NCBI GenBank assembly: GCA_958299035.1
Contig: CATQJL010000326.1
Coordinates: 2,246,232 to 2,310,231 of the forward strand
Direction of reading: 5' to 3'
DNA: 64,000 nucleotides
Source: Cylicocyclus nassatus
Lineage: Eukaryota > Nematoda > Chromadorea > Rhabditida > Strongylidae
Part shown: piece by piece, positions 35,720 to 48,440 of the stretch
Position numbering within the stretch: the stretch's first letter is position 1
How the letters are laid out: every line of letters starts with the position of its first letter
Program-made: the position numbers and the translations under genes
Notes under the pieces: generated by a model
What the model was told of the DNA's origin: nothing
Database searches by the model: none
What the model saw: only the letters and a program-made list of their open reading frames with translations

Positions 35720-36001
35720 CTAAAATCAGAACATTCTAAAGACATTTTATGTTCATTCAAAGTGCAGGAAAAGCTTTGTGCTATCACTTCCTAGGTCGTA
35801 TCTGCCAAAAATGATTCTTTCAGAGATGGCGGGAAAAGTTCGCACTGTATGTTAGTGACCCTTTCGTCTTTGAAGTAAATTGTAAGCTATAGAAAAGTAG
35901 CTGTCACTGGATTAGAGGCTATTCTGCATCCACACTACCACTAAAAAAATGAACAATTTAGAGTCAGAAATTTAGAGAGAGAGAGAGTTTTGCTTTTCGT
36001 T

Positions 36002-36231
36002 CTAGCGTTTGTACTCCTGATTTGTACAACATTTCAGCAAGTAGGGTATCCACGCCTTCAGTTGAACGTCTATAATGCTTGCAGTGTGTAGCCGGAAACT
36101 CGATCCATCGGCTGTTTTTTTCGCACGACAAAAATTCTTTTGGAGAAGGACAACCGCTTTCTGATGCCACACCTGTAGGTTGCGCACAATTTCGTCGGTG
36201 GCAGAACTTTGTGGTTTTACTGAAGCCACAG
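36002..36231 (-). CDS. Candidate terminal exon, unidentified
   Basis: From the acceptor TTGAAATTACTAG|CT the minus strand reads SVKPQSSATDEIVRNLQVW, HQKAVVLLQKNFCRAKKTAD and IIDVQLKAWIPYLLKCC to a TAG. Purine-first codons are about 57 percent and G+C is above the flanks. A second minus frame (SGCPSPKEFLSCEKNSRW, ending further left at 35964) and a plus frame are also open, so the frame is not certain. A (ga)n run borders it at 35974-35987. Confidence 0.3.
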
Positions 36232-36239
36232 CTAGTAAT

Positions 36240-37317
36240 TTCAACTTATACTACTGAATGAGGAAATGAGTAGTATTTACTTTGTAGCTTTCTAGCTATC
36301 GCTGAGCCCGTTTTGCATGAATTTGATATTGCAAAACACACACGCAAATAATTGCGCGCCCTCTGTATCACTGAGGAAGCTTCGAGATATTTCTATGCAT
36401 TCGTGTCGATAATAGCTACAGAGAAATGATCAATTTGAGAAAGATTGGATAAAGAAGGAAAGAAAGAGGAATTCCTTTCTATTCACATATATTCAAAAGA
36501 GTAGAAATACGTTTGCCAATGTTTACTTTTTAAAGACACGTGAGGCTAATCTTCCACTGGTTTGCAGCATAAAAAAAGTGAGACTCAAAGATAAATCCAC
36601 AAGTTTACGCTCTACTCGAAAATAGTAGTAGCATTTTAGTAAAATTACAAATGCAAGCCACGAAAACCGCACTAGAACGTAAGAGGAAACACTTAGAGGC
36701 TGAATATTTTGAAAGTTTGACTGCGCACTGGCATTTTGATAAGTGAAACCAGTTTAACAAAACATTTCAATAACTAATAGATTAGTCCCCTGCTATTTTT
36801 CTTATTATTTATTATAAATCAGATGAAGAACACCGATTTTCTTGGAAGTTTAAAAAGCGTAGTTTTGCTTTGTCTAATTCTCATCAAAACTTTGAAGCAT
36901 TCGCTGTTAGGCATAAAGTTTATGTCTGAAAGAAGTCAGCAAAGTTGAAATCAAACGTATCTTTTTCATCCAGCAAATAAAAGTGGAGCCCATTTGATTC
37001 GCTGATATAAATGTAAAGTCCTCCCTCAGTTGACGCGCTCTGTGAACGGTATATAGATTCGAGCAAGTTTAAGCTTCAGACTATAAAATCTGTGCGATTT
37101 TTTGCCTTACAAGCAAGGCTCCTTTCAGCATGGAGTGAAATCTCTAAGATCATGAAGTTATGCAGATGAAATTGATAGGTTTGGGAATTTTGGGCTCTAA
37201 AAACATTCGCTGAAAAAAATCACGTCTGGAACAAAGAATTTCCTGTTTCATTAGGTCTCTAAAGGCAGAGCGGATCACGGCAGAACCACGATCCGCTCTC
37301 AGCTGATTGTAATACAT
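36240..37317. other. Intergenic, no exon supported
   Basis: AT-rich sequence. A small perfect hairpin (AGAGCGGATC...GATCCGCTCT, 37267-37299) lies near its right end, inside a spurious minus-strand ORF. Confidence 0.35.
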
Positions 37318-38288
37318 TCGGTTGATGCATAATTCCTGGACCAAAATAGGTACAGGCTACAATAATCCGCAATAATCCTATATTCCAAATAGGATTCGAT
37401 ATATCATTAGATAGGGCAAACCTAGCTCTACAAGATAGTTCTCAAATATCTGCACCAGATTTGATCCACGCGAAGTTTTGAGCCAAATTCCGAAAAAAAC
37501 CATGCGTTCGAAAACCTTAAGACCAATCAAAACAAAGTTGTAACTTCGCTCAAAAAGCTCCTAAAAAATATCTTTCTTGCTCACGCGTAGACATTCCACG
37601 TAAGACATTTTTTCTATGCGGTTGCTGTATTTTTTTCTCAGCTAGAAGATGAGAAAACGCAGTTTTTTATGTTTTTGCCAAATTAGTGCTGAGACGTTCT
37701 GGCACTAACAGTTGTATAGTACATGCCATTAGTAGTAAAACTTTACATTTTCAGCCTTCTAGAACTGCTAGTTCACAAGAATTGACGAATCTAGCTCTCC
37801 TTATTCGAATTTTTTCTTGCCCAGTTGCTAAAAATTCGATATTTCTCGTAAACCAGGTGCTGTAAAGAGCTGAAAATTCACACTCACGCTCTTAAGGTCC
37901 TATATTATACAACTGCCAGTGCTAGAGCATCTCAGCATTGTTTTGGAAAAAACATGAAAAACTTCGTCTTCTCAATTTCTAGCTAAGAAAAAAAATACAG
38001 GAACCGTATAAATTAATGTCTCACGTGGAATGTCTACGCGTGAGCAAGAAAGAAATTTCTTAGGAGCTTTTTGAAGGAAGTTACAATTTTGTTTTGATTG
38101 GCCTTAAGGTTTTCGAACGCATGGTTTTTTTCAGTTTTCGGATCAAAGTTGGTGCAGATATTTAAGCACTATCTTGTAAAACTGGCTTTGCTCTATCTAA
38201 TAATATATCGAATCCTATTTCGGATATAGGATTATTGCGTATTATTGTGGCCTCTACCTATTTTGGTGAAGGATTTATGCATCAACCT
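37318..38288. mobile_element. Foldback element with about 400-bp inverted arms
   Basis: The left end (GGTTGATGCATAATTCCTGG, CAAAATAGGTACAGGC, ATAGGATTCGATATATC) recurs in reverse at the right end (GATATATCG... in complement, CCTATTTTGGTGAAGGATT, ATGCATCAACC). Matching inner blocks include GTAGACATTCCACGT / ACGTGGAATGTCTACG and CATGCGTTCGAAAACC / GGTTTTCGAACGCATGG. The centre of symmetry is near 37800. No transposase was seen. The arms are imperfect (roughly 85-90 percent by eye). Confidence 0.85.
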
Positions 38289-40214
38289 AATACTTATACT
38301 TCGATTTACTAGACTTCTCAGGATATGGGAACCAAGTGTTTCTTTTTCTCAAAGAAACGGATCTTAAACTTAAGAGAAGCAATAATAATCGGACCTTGAT
38401 CATTTGATTAACAATCGAATCTTTAACAATTAATGGAATCCAATAAAATTAGAGGGAATTTGTGAACGAATGAACAGAAGCGGATATTTTAGTAGAGGAA
38501 AACTAAGAGAAAAAGTGAGAGCTTGAAATTGAGGAGCTGCCAATATCGGAGGTATGAAGTGGACGCATAGAACGAACGCACACGAGCACCATCGCACGAG
38601 CATGAAACACAAACGAATGAACGAAAATTTTGAAAAATCTAGCTGCTAGGCTTTATCAGGCATTTTAAGGGGGGGGGGATAGATGGAGTGAGTTGAAGCA
38701 GAAAGCTTTAATTTTATGTTGGATTACCATTCTACGAAGCCTAGAATTCTACGAATATATGTATTTTGGCTGCCACCGGCAGCCAAAATACATACATTCG
38801 TAGAATTTCAATAATTTACCAGAATCGTCAGATCAAGAAAAGCTTGGACCAGACTGCCTTAAGATTGCCAATTGCTCATCTCATTTGTTTAGATAATCCA
38901 TGAAATTCACAACATCACTGCTGTCTTAAATTTTTTTTGAAAAAAACATTATCCAGTGTTTACAAAAGACAACAATAAGTTGCCAAATGTCAGCTGCAGA
39001 AGTGTCACTAGCAGGATTTTGATGAAATAAGCAAACTTGCCATTAGTATTGCTGTCAGGTATATGCTGAGGTTTTCCTCTGAAAAGAGGATTTCTTGATT
39101 TGGCATGCAGTAGCAAGAATCTGACTGCAAAAGAAATTTGATAAAAAATCAGATGTTTTGGAAGATTCTGCACGAATACTGGACAAAGGAATTGACGAAT
39201 GACATTGTCCTCACCAAAGCGTTAACTGAACAAGGGACGAGCAGGTGCACTGGAACATCTCGCTAAAGATTTTATCTCAGAGGAATTCATTGTCAATAAT
39301 ACATTCATTGTTATAGGTGTCGTTACGATCCCTACAAAGTAAGTGAGCGATTTCGCTCCGAAATGAATATTCCAAACAACATCTCTTGTTTTGAGGCTTA
39401 AATAATTATAAACAGTATAATATTTGAGCGCTTCAAAAATTCCATTCTAGATCCTTAAAAATGAAAAGACAAGCACAAAAACTTATCAAATTGCAAAAAT
39501 TAGCCCCAAATGGCTATCAAAGTCACTCAAAGTCTCAAACATATCTGAAGATAAACGAAAACTGGACAGGATAAGAATGAAGGTTTGAAAAGTTTGGCAA
39601 TTATCCCCGTGTTCTTTGAAGGGATCACTTTCTAAGGGGCTGCTTGAAAAAGGAAGAGTTCTACATCAGATATTGTTTAAAATAATCGTTTAACACTACG
39701 GAATTAGCAGTACGCTCAAAAAGAAAAACGGACGAAACTTTGACACCGACCTAATGTTTGAAACAGCATAGAGCGTCAAAAAAAACCAACGGCATTATTG
39801 TTTCGTTTTATTTTTCGTTATAGCCCTTTATAGTACTAATTTGAGTACCACATATGATTTGTGATTTTTTGTAAATTTGAGATAGACGGGCATCCTTTTC
39901 CACGCTAATTTCGAAATCATTTTACCATCCCGCACTTGGATTTTGCTAAAGCTTGCAAGCCATCCTTTTTTACCTTGTCTGACTTTAGCTAATTCTTATT
40001 CCAAAAATTTCCAATGATTGTACAAGCTTCGCACAAAAACAAAGATGAGCAAATTTAGATATAGTTCGATGCAAGACTTTCCACATTTTTAAGTGTTATC
40101 TTTCCTTGAGATACATTGAGTTTGCAAACTATCTCAATGTATTTCTTAATGTGGTGACTTCAACATAATTATAGTTCAGTAGGGTTATTCTTTTAGATAA
40201 GTAGAGTAGGAGTT
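38289..40214. other. Intergenic with one palindrome
   Basis: No exon was supported. A minus-strand 60-codon ORF at 38430-38612 has no context. A nine-G run sits at 38670. Confidence 0.35.
38744..38809. repeat. Short near-perfect palindrome (31-bp arms)
   Basis: GAATTCTACGAATATATGTA...GGCTGCC, a 3-bp loop, then GGCAGCC...TACATACATTCGTAGAATTTC. The loop is nearly absent, so it would extrude as a cruciform readily. Confidence 0.9.
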
Positions 40215-40812
40215 TCGAAACATTCAAATTTCAATGTTTCTAATCTGTGATCCCTTTGGAACGCGGGACCTTCAAAAAAAAAACTGGAGAATCCTTAACG
40301 GCCAGCTTGAATGGGCGAAAACAGACTTGCAAGCATTACAAGACTGAACCAAAAGTTCGCTCGCACCACCTTCAAACAGTGGTGACTTCTTTCTACTTTA
40401 ATGATAGTGCTGCTAGTAAACCTTGAACGTTTAAAGACACCTCGTAGTTCTCTACTGTAAGAGCAGGAACCAAAATGAGCATAAGATCATACAAGCGGCG
40501 ATATTGAAAGTTGTAGGAACTCAACCATATGGGGAAATCCAAAATAGTTGGTATGGCTGGTTTTAGGATGTCCTTTACTAAACTGTGGAAAGGTTGTGCC
40601 GATCAAGCTTTTTTTATGAAGATTATGATCTAAGAAAATGCCGAAAACAGCAAAACATGGGAAAATTGTTGTTTTTTGAAATTTCGAAAAAAATAAACAT
40701 ATAACCAAAATTCACTTAATATTGATAAATTATTATTTCATAACTTTCCAGAAGAAAACTCGATCAGCATTAATTTTAAGTAGAAAGGGGGGGGTCCTAA
40801 AAACTATAATTC
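40215..40812. repeat. Dispersed repeat B, copy 1
   Basis: Matches 55735-56290 in the same orientation over most of its length: 'aatctgtgatccctttgga', 'tggagaatcctt', 'gccagcttgaatgggcgaaaa', 'gcaccaccttcaaacagtgg', 'aaatagttggtatgg', 'aaatgccgaaaacagcaa', and a G-rich end ('aaaggggggggt'). The minus-strand ORF at 40487-40708 lies within it and is not a gene. Confidence 0.85.
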
Positions 40813-43463
40813 CAACTATTTTGATTTTCTTGCTTGATTTTTTTAATGAGCTTGCTAAAATCAACGAAGCTTGGATGATTTCATTCTTCCATTTTTATTT
40901 CTGCGGTCAGAACTTGATAAGGAACATATGAGGCACCTTTAGAGGTTTCAAAGTTTGTTTTTCTCAAGAGTATTTATATTAATGAAGAAGAATATAGTTA
41001 GGATTTCTAGAAAATGCTGCAAACAAACTTTCGGTTCAAGCTAAGACTTTCGCATCCTATGTTCTAACCACTTGAATTCTGTGAAAATTTGTTCTATTAT
41101 ATTTACATCTTCTAAGAAAGCTTACAACCTGAAATGGACGAAATAAATTAATCTTTTCTGATCACGAATCATGAATCAAACAACTTAACAAGATAAAATC
41201 TGATTTATTCCGCTTTTTATTTTTCTACTATACGTTATTAAGTCTCCGGCGTACATTTTTTGTATCTGTATTCAATCGGGATTGCCCAGAAAATTTTATG
41301 CAAGTATTTACATACGATTAGTAAAGCTAAAAAGTAACAATAAACCCAGAATTTCCAGGAAGGCCAATTTTTCAGGGTATTTTTTTCTTCATGGTGTTTC
41401 CTGTTTCACGGATGGTTTGAAAATCGAACGCAGTGGGATTCTACGATTATTCTATAACAGCAGTCTTTTATCTGCCGATCATCAAAGCTTCCTGAAAAGT
41501 GTGATTCTTTCGCAGCTTGAGCACTCCTCTATCTGTCGATCATCAAATCCTTGAAAAATGTTATTCTAAAAAACAATAAGAGATGGATAAGGGAAGAAAA
41601 ATGAGCTGGAAACTCAACGATCATTTCAGCAGTCTAAACAGCAGATCAGGAACATGACTGTTGCAGAGGAAAAAATTCTGCATTGCAAATTGTTCCCATG
41701 TTCCTTCTCAAAAGAGTTCACAAAACAGAACGGTCTTTTGCACCGAACTAGTAAAAATAACAGCTAGCCTGCTGCATGCAAGCTATAGATGTGAAAGTTA
41801 CAGTACATGTACTCTATATGACAGCAATTTTCTACGCAATACAAAGGCTTTAGACATTATATGAAATAGTTCCATGCGCAATTCTTTTACTATCGTCCTT
41901 TAATCACTGGTCTTGTCCATTCTGTGATTGTTGTGAGGTAGAAATGAATGGACACAAGCTGAGTGACTTTCAAGAAGGGGCATCATGATACATGTGTATG
42001 CACTATAAAGCTACCTCGTTAAAAACCTCGCTAAACCTCTTACCGCAATCGCACAATTATCGAGGGAATGGCGATATGTTTATGTCGCAAAAATAAGTAG
42101 AAGATATTCCTTTTAATGAGACATGGAGGGCAAAGAGGAGTGAGGGTCGAACAATTACATGATGAGATGGTTTGGATATTTGTATGAAGTCCGGAACTTT
42201 GGTGATGTGATTTGATTTGAGAAGTAGAAATTCTGCATAGACGAGAGTTCAGTGCAAAGCAAAGAAATGCCTCTGATTCACAACTTCCCGAAAAGCAGCT
42301 TTGCTGAAAAATGACTTTTCCAGACACTTTAACGATGCTATTCCTTGCTATATCATGCCAATTTTTCGTGAAAAAAAAAGAACATCTTCGCTTTGCCCTT
42401 TTGCAGACTCAATTACTGATGTTACGTAGCATTTCTTGAGAAGTATAAGTCATCTCCATTCAGGAAGCTTAGAAGTTAGCTAGCATGGCATTACATACTA
42501 AATAAGAGGAAAAAAGTCTTTGCGTGACCAGCTTTCAAAGAGAATGTACACCATGTTATGGATTCCTTCCTTTTTTATAGTCATTCATTAGAATTTTTTT
42601 TGAAGAAATTAGTTGTAGGATCTTTTCGGCTTTAGCAAAAAAAATGCTGGGATATGTGTTACTGTCTTGAAAATATTAGAAATCAAACCTATAAGTTAGA
42701 CCAGGCACTAGCTATGTGTCTGAAATGAGCAAATGAATGAGAATATTTGTTGAAAACGAATTTATCTGATTGTTCCGAAACTTTTGTCTGTTCTTCCAAA
42801 CGAATATAAAACGACGTACAACAAAGCCCAAAAGAGTTTAAACATACTTATTCAACTTCTCCTTAATGGCTACGTTTTCAACTCATAACCTTCTGAATGC
42901 TTCTGGAAACTGTCAAAATTCTTCACACGTCACTGCTTGTAGTTCGGCTATTCTTTGAAAATTTTACTTTAAGTTTGCCTGGGTAGAAATGATTCAGATA
43001 GAGTAACTCTCAACTATACGTAGTATTTTCATATTCTTTTGGTCTGCTGATTGAAGCTTCAAAAAGTCATTCCTTCGGAGATCTAGAATTCGCTAAACTC
43101 ATGAAACATCAGCAAAAACAAGAAAGCTTTCGATTTTTCTGCGGTTGAAGTTTGGTTGATACAGTAGGGTTAATGAAAGAACATTTGCAAAAGCAAACAC
43201 ACACAATAATAAAAATTTATAATAAATTTGAAAAGTAAATTTGATGCAGGTTAGTTCACAAACATTTTTATGGGCAACAAATAACCAAAACGACTTGATA
43301 ATCAAATTGTGTTGAGTTCTGATTGGGCTCCAGAAATTGATTTTTCGAATTTGATTTTTGCTACAAGCATTGCCCTTCAAGTGATCCTATGTTTGAGAAA
43401 ATATGCATTTCACCCAAGATTTCTAATTTCGCATTTTCAAAAGATAATTTTGAATAAGTTCAG
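40813..43463. other. Intergenic with a partial copy of repeat C
   Basis: At about 41385-41480 'catggtgtttcctgtttcac', 'ggtttgaaaatcgaacgcag' and 'attctacgatta' match the repeat C copies at 53.9 and 55.1 kb. No exon was supported. The ORF at 41282-41554 runs through the repeat. Confidence 0.5.
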
Positions 43464-43975
43464 AACTCCTGAGGAAGTTCTAGCTCCGCGAGTAGAAATC
43501 TCAAGATACGTAAGTATAAGTTTCTTTGACGCTCTGTGCTTTTAGAAAACATTGCGGATCGATCACAAAATCAGGAGAATTGCGTATAAAGGTACCTTCC
43601 TTCTTGCCATCTACTGCTATGTAAAGAACTACGTGTAACTCACTTTTGCATAGACCTGAAAAAGTTTTTACGTTCCTATTCCTGCATATCGCTATTCAAA
43701 TGTTAGAAATTCTTGAACAATCTGAACAGATAGACCACAATGCAGTTTTTTACAGGTGGCATGATGTTGACACTTTTTTGGGTAGAATTTAAATTAAGGT
43801 ACCAATATTCTTTTTGCAGCTACCATGGGACAATCCTCAGCCAAACTGCAATGAATTACGGAATGTACGGTCAGTTTACTGGAGCAAAAATTGTCCCAGT
43901 CGCAAAAAATTAAAGGTTGGCTTTCTTTCAAAAAAGAATACGGAACCAATTATCATGATATGGGGCCCTGCGTGA
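43464..43975 (+). CDS. Candidate last two exons of a plus-strand gene, unidentified
   Basis: Exon 43464-43509 (acceptor ATAAGTTCAG|A) reads TPEEVLAPRVEISRY and ends at a perfect donor (AGATAC|GTAAGT). Exon 43820-43975 follows a strong acceptor (TTCTTTTTGCAG|CTA) in the same phase and reads LPWDNPQPNCNELRNVRSV, YWSKNCPSRKKLKVGF and TEPIIMIWGPA, to a TGA. An AATAAA follows 45 bp after the stop (44020-44025), a typical nematode distance. Splice sites, phase and the polyadenylation signal agree; the protein is not recognised. Upstream exons were not found. Confidence 0.42.
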
Positions 43976-44850
43976 TCGCGAAGGTCAGTGAGTTTGCGGC
44001 CATTGCACATGTAGGATGGAATAAAGCATCAAAAACAGTCAAACAACTGCGTTCTTTTCAATATTGCTCCGAATAATCGAAAGCTGAAATTCATAGTGAA
44101 AGTGCTGAAAAGAGGAAGAAGATTGAGGAAGCCTAATGCGAGAACAATGGCCGCCACCGACCTTGAGGGTCGAACTTTGTAAACGAATGCATCGGCTTCG
44201 TCATATGTGTGTATTGTTACTGCAATGTTACTCTATAAAGGTTCAATTCTGACTAAAGCATCTCAGTTTATAGCAGACCTCATACATAAGCTGCTCATGA
44301 AACGGATAAAATCAAACACGTTTACAATTGGCACTGAAACACTCTCTTTTGCTGAGACATGGTTTGTTTAAATCCGAAGACGACTATTGTAATAAAAATC
44401 ATTTAAACATGTTTTTGAAGGAAGTAGAAGGACATTTTCTAATAGGAACTCGCGGTACGACAGCTCATTCGTTGTCATAGTGTAAATAGCTAATTCTTGC
44501 TGAAATAACATTTGAAAATATTATTTTACTGACTGGTGAATACTACCTTGTAAGTAACAGGGTTCATGAGGCAGCTTTCAAAAATGAAGCAATCCAGTAA
44601 CTTTGAAATCGTTTAAATTATATTTTGTTGTACAGTTCTACTTTTATTCAGAAGATTCGTTGTATATGATTATTGATGTATGGCACAAAAAAGTTAATAA
44701 AAATATACAGGATCGATTGTAGAGTTGTAAAGATTCTTCAACTGTCAAGGAGTATTAGTTATGGATTTAGGGCAATTTTTTCGAGGGCATGGGGACAGTC
44801 GCGCCTCGGAAAAAAATTCTCGACAAGGTTATTTTGAAATTCCAAAAACT
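43976..44850. other. Intergenic downstream of the 43.9-kb candidate
   Basis: Contains the AATAAA at 44020 and otherwise AT-rich sequence with no supported exon. Confidence 0.4.
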
Positions 44851-44853
44851 TTA

Positions 44854-45865
44854 GGTCGTTCCGAAAGTTCTTTCCGTTTTTTCAACCTATCATAAAAACA
44901 CGTGGAATGAAGGCAGGCAAACGCTTCAGGCACCATCCAACGCAGCTTTTCTTCCTCTTTTTTATTGTCATATTCCTGTGCCGCTCATTCTTGTGCTCAG
45001 TGAGATAATGGCCAAAATTTCGAACCCACGGTTTTTACAATGTCCAAATTTGGCAATTTTTCACACTCTTCTTTTCTGACTTTCGGAAAAGCTTTGATGG
45101 CAGTTAGATAGAGTAAACAAAGTGCAATTCAAAGGAATTTTTTTGCAATTTCGAATGGCTTCTTAGTATTTTTTGAAATAACTTTTCCAGAAGTCTTCAC
45201 TTTTTCAAAGTCACAAAACATACAAACACTCCGAACATCAACAAATCTTTGGATTTCGACATTTTCGAAAGTCGTTTATGATTGCCCACTATTCTTACAA
45301 AGTAATTGAGTGTTTATCGCCTCGAAATATGAGATTTCGCATTTCACATGTACACCTTCAGGCGGGTTCAAAATCAAGAATTATGGAAATTTTGTCACCA
45401 AACCCCCCACAAATTGGGAAAAAAATACTCAATAGAAAGAGGAGGAAAAGCTGTATTGAATGAAGCCTTAGTTGTGCGTCGTTTCATGTTCTATGGTTCT
45501 TGGCATCACCAAAAGTGGAATTTGATAGCATCAGAAAAATAATTCCAAAGAATTTTTAAGGCTAGCTGTAGACGCCAAAAAATTGCATTGAGTTGCACTT
45601 TGTTTACTTTATGTGACTGCTACCAAAGCTTTTCCAAAAGTCAAAAAAGAAGTTTGTGAAAAATTGTCAAACTTGGACATGGTAAAAACCGTGGGTTCGA
45701 AATTTCGGCCATTATCTCACTGACCATGAGAGCGAGCGGCACAGGACTATGACAGTCGAAAACAGGAAGAAAAGCTGCGTTGGGTTACACCAGGAGCGTT
45801 TCCCTACCTTCATTCCCCGTGTTTTTATGCTAGGTTGAAAAAACGGAAAGAACTTTCGGAACGAC
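44854..45865. mobile_element. Mariner/Tc1-like non-autonomous element with long inverted repeats
   Basis: A 1012-bp element flanked by TA dinucleotides (44852-44853 and 45866-45867). The terminal inverted repeats begin AGGTCGTTCCGAAAGTTC and are perfect for about 36 bp, then continue imperfectly for about 270 bp on each side (for example CACGGTTTTTACAATGTCC / complement of GGACATGGTAAAAACCGTG). A TA target and a (T)TAGGT...GAAAGT terminus suit the mariner group. The central 460 bp shows no intact transposase. Confidence 0.85.
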
Positions 45866-47694
45866 CTAATATAACTAACCACTGCACATGTTTATAACTC
45901 AAGTACCAATTTCAAAAATTCTGGCAACCCACTTACTCTTCATGGGAGAGAGAATTGTTCACAGAACCAATATAAATTTTCTTGTGAATTTTAGAGGCTT
46001 ACTCCATTGAGCCGGTATTTAAGCAACACAATTTTCTCCAGCACCATTTCTTTACAGGAATCTAGTCAATATTCTGCTAAACAAAAATGAATTCACAAGA
46101 TTAGGTGCCAGTACTTGCTTTCAAAACCTCTCATACAATATTTGTTCGCACAAAGAAAAGCAAAGTGTTCAAATCTTGGCTCACTATGTCTTCGTAGTGC
46201 TACGAAGAATCTTTGTTCACGCCCTAAAAATCAAATGAATATAGTAAGAAATCATAACTAAAAGTCCTAGTTCTACATTTTTATGTATGTAGAGTTCAAA
46301 ATTCTAATCGTTAAATAAGTATTTGTGACTGTACACTGAACATGAGAAGGCTTCGTCAACTGTATAAGAGAATAATTATTGCCTGGAACTTTGCTGATTC
46401 AGATACAAAGGGAGCTGCAGAATTGACTTGAGATGTACACCAATTTTAAACCGATTCCTACATCATACAAAATGGTTTTGTTTCTCCACACAACTCAAAT
46501 ATTGAAAATTAGACTTTCAGTTGCTTGAATCGCTCTAAAGCACATTTCCGATGCATGAGTCACTGTAATCGTAGAAGAAACTTGCTGCAAACTTATTTAG
46601 CACATAGCCTTTGAATTTGAGGAAAAAATAAGATCAACAACTTAGACACTTATTAATCAAAACGGTTCCAAGATAATATTCATGAGCTGTTCTCGGAGCC
46701 CTGCGGATAAGATAGACAACAAAAAACAACTGCCACTGATGAACTTTCATCAAGTTTCGGTTTAATGCTCAAAGTTATGAGCATTGCTAACTACTGTAAT
46801 CCTTTCTATCTAATGCGTATTTACCGAACAAATTTGGGATGATCAACGAGCTTGAGAACTAACTACACCTATCTGGCCAGAACAGTCTGCATGAGTCCAG
46901 TTCGAATAACGTTTTTAGCAAACGACTATCTAGCTCCCCCCCCCCCCCCCCTACTCACCGGAAATTCTTTCGCCTCGACTGCAATCTCGAAAACCTGCAG
47001 TACAACGGCCGAAATTTGTTGCAGCTTTTTCCTTTGAGCATTTACAACCGTGATTTAGCAGATCATTTTGAACAAATATCTATTACCATTCATTTTTTAC
47101 CATGTTCAGAATAGTGTTAACTTCTCATGTTTGTCGAATTAACGGAGGTGAGGTTGAGCAAAAGCAAATCCGAGGGAACACTAGTGTCAAAACTATTCTC
47201 GTTCTGCTTTTTGAGCTTTCTAAATTCTTGTGAGTTTTCAATTTTCATGAAATCTCAAAACACGTTGTGATTATCATCTACCAGACGGGACGTGGACGCT
47301 AAAAAAATCCAAGTGATTATTATCAGGCATCATGTAGCTAATTTAAATGATTTGTTTGAAAATCTGAGGTTCCTAAGATTCCCTATACGCTTATCTGCTG
47401 CACATATTAAAAAGCAATTTTTTTCATAACAAGTGCTAATTGAAATATTAAACTTGAAAGCTTTAATGAGTTAAAATGTAGCAAAAGGTTCACTCTACGA
47501 TAGCCAATTGTTTTTGCTTTTGAGAGGTAAACGAAAATTTTGTTGAATCAGGAAAATGGGAGTAGGAGGTGGAAACCGGTAAAGTAAAACGATAATTGCG
47601 CGAACCTCAAATGGGCCAGAAAAAGAACAATGCTATCACCAAAAAAAGAGAAAAAGATGAATCTAATGGTATTTAGGCCGCTATTTTGTGAGTT

Positions 47695-47958
47695 TTGTTA
47701 TCCAGAGCTGCAGAAAAACTTCGGATTAAAATTGACGGAAGTGGAAATGAACCTATTTTTGACCTGGTAACCAGCAGAAACGGTCACGTTAGCCAAACAA
47801 CGAAAAAAGGCATTCGTGAGCGCACGTCATGCCCTCCTGATTACCTCGAAACATGTGATGTGAACGCTAACGAAGAGGCATCTCAAGCGCTTAAAGATTG
47901 TTCGGCTAAATTTTTCAGCAAAAAGCAGAATTTTCTCTGCAGCACACCAAACGAGTAA
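47695..47958 (+). pseudogene. Copy-1 relic of the duplicated plus-strand reading frame
   Basis: After an acceptor-like TTTTGTTATCCAG the frame reads AAEKLRIKIDGSGNEPIFD, then GIRERTSCPPDYLETCD and ANEEASQALKDCSAKFFSKK. Against the copy at 63289-63603 it carries one inserted base and one deleted base that bracket a 13-residue stretch, so the frame is restored on both sides. It stops 16 codons earlier. Preservation of an open frame in two diverged copies suggests an ancestral coding exon; the frameshift pair suggests that this copy is decaying. Confidence 0.4.
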
Positions 47959-48208
47959 AGTTTTATCTCAAAAGTCAGTCGAATGTGTGTTGGAATGGGT
48001 TTGAACCAATAGCTAAATCTCAGAACCTCACAACTTTCTGAAGCAATCTCTGGAACTGAGTAATTTTTCGCTCGTTGCGACTAGGATATTCATGGTCAAA
48101 ACGTTGATGATTATAATTAACATGTTTAGAATACAATGTTATACATTTGCTTATCAAGTATAAAATTACTGTGGAAATATCGCGTTTGAGAAAGGCAACG
48201 AAATTTAC

Positions 48209-48261
48209 TTGCAGCTTCCTTGGGCCACGAGAAAGAGGAAGAGTCCGATTTTTGTATTCAT
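48209..48261 (-). CDS. Signal-peptide-like first exon, copy 1
   Basis: The minus strand reads MNTKIGLFLFLVAQGSC and ends at AA|GTAAAT, a good donor. The same exon in the second duplicate (63793-63845) reads MNTRIGLLLFLVAQGSC, so the start codon, hydrophobic core and donor are conserved. The likely upstream acceptor in copy 2 (TCTGCATTTTCAG|GATC) is damaged here (CATTTCCAAG|ATC). No second exon could be paired with it. Confidence 0.4.
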
Positions 48262-48440
48262 GAAACAACAGAATCAAGATTTTTCTTCAATTTTTTTTTG
48301 CTTTCTGAGATCTTGGAAATGCAGAACTAGACGTTTTATTGTTGAATTTGCCAATGTACAATGCATCAGCCTTTCATTTTAAAGTTGAATCCATGCCCTT
48401 TTCGAGAAGCAGTTGCTTGAAGAAGGGATTTGCAAAAAAT

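Larger units (their letters stand above)
45943..48440 (+). repeat. Dispersed duplication, copy 1
   Basis: Collinear with 59938-64000 from 'catgggagagagaattgttcac' to 'gagaagcagttgcttgaag'. Divergence is moderate with many indels. The second copy has an extra 1.45 kb at 60787-62238. Both copies carry the plus-strand frame described at 47695-47958 and the minus-strand signal-like exon at 48209-48261. A 16-C run marks copy 1 at about 46937. Confidence 0.88.
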
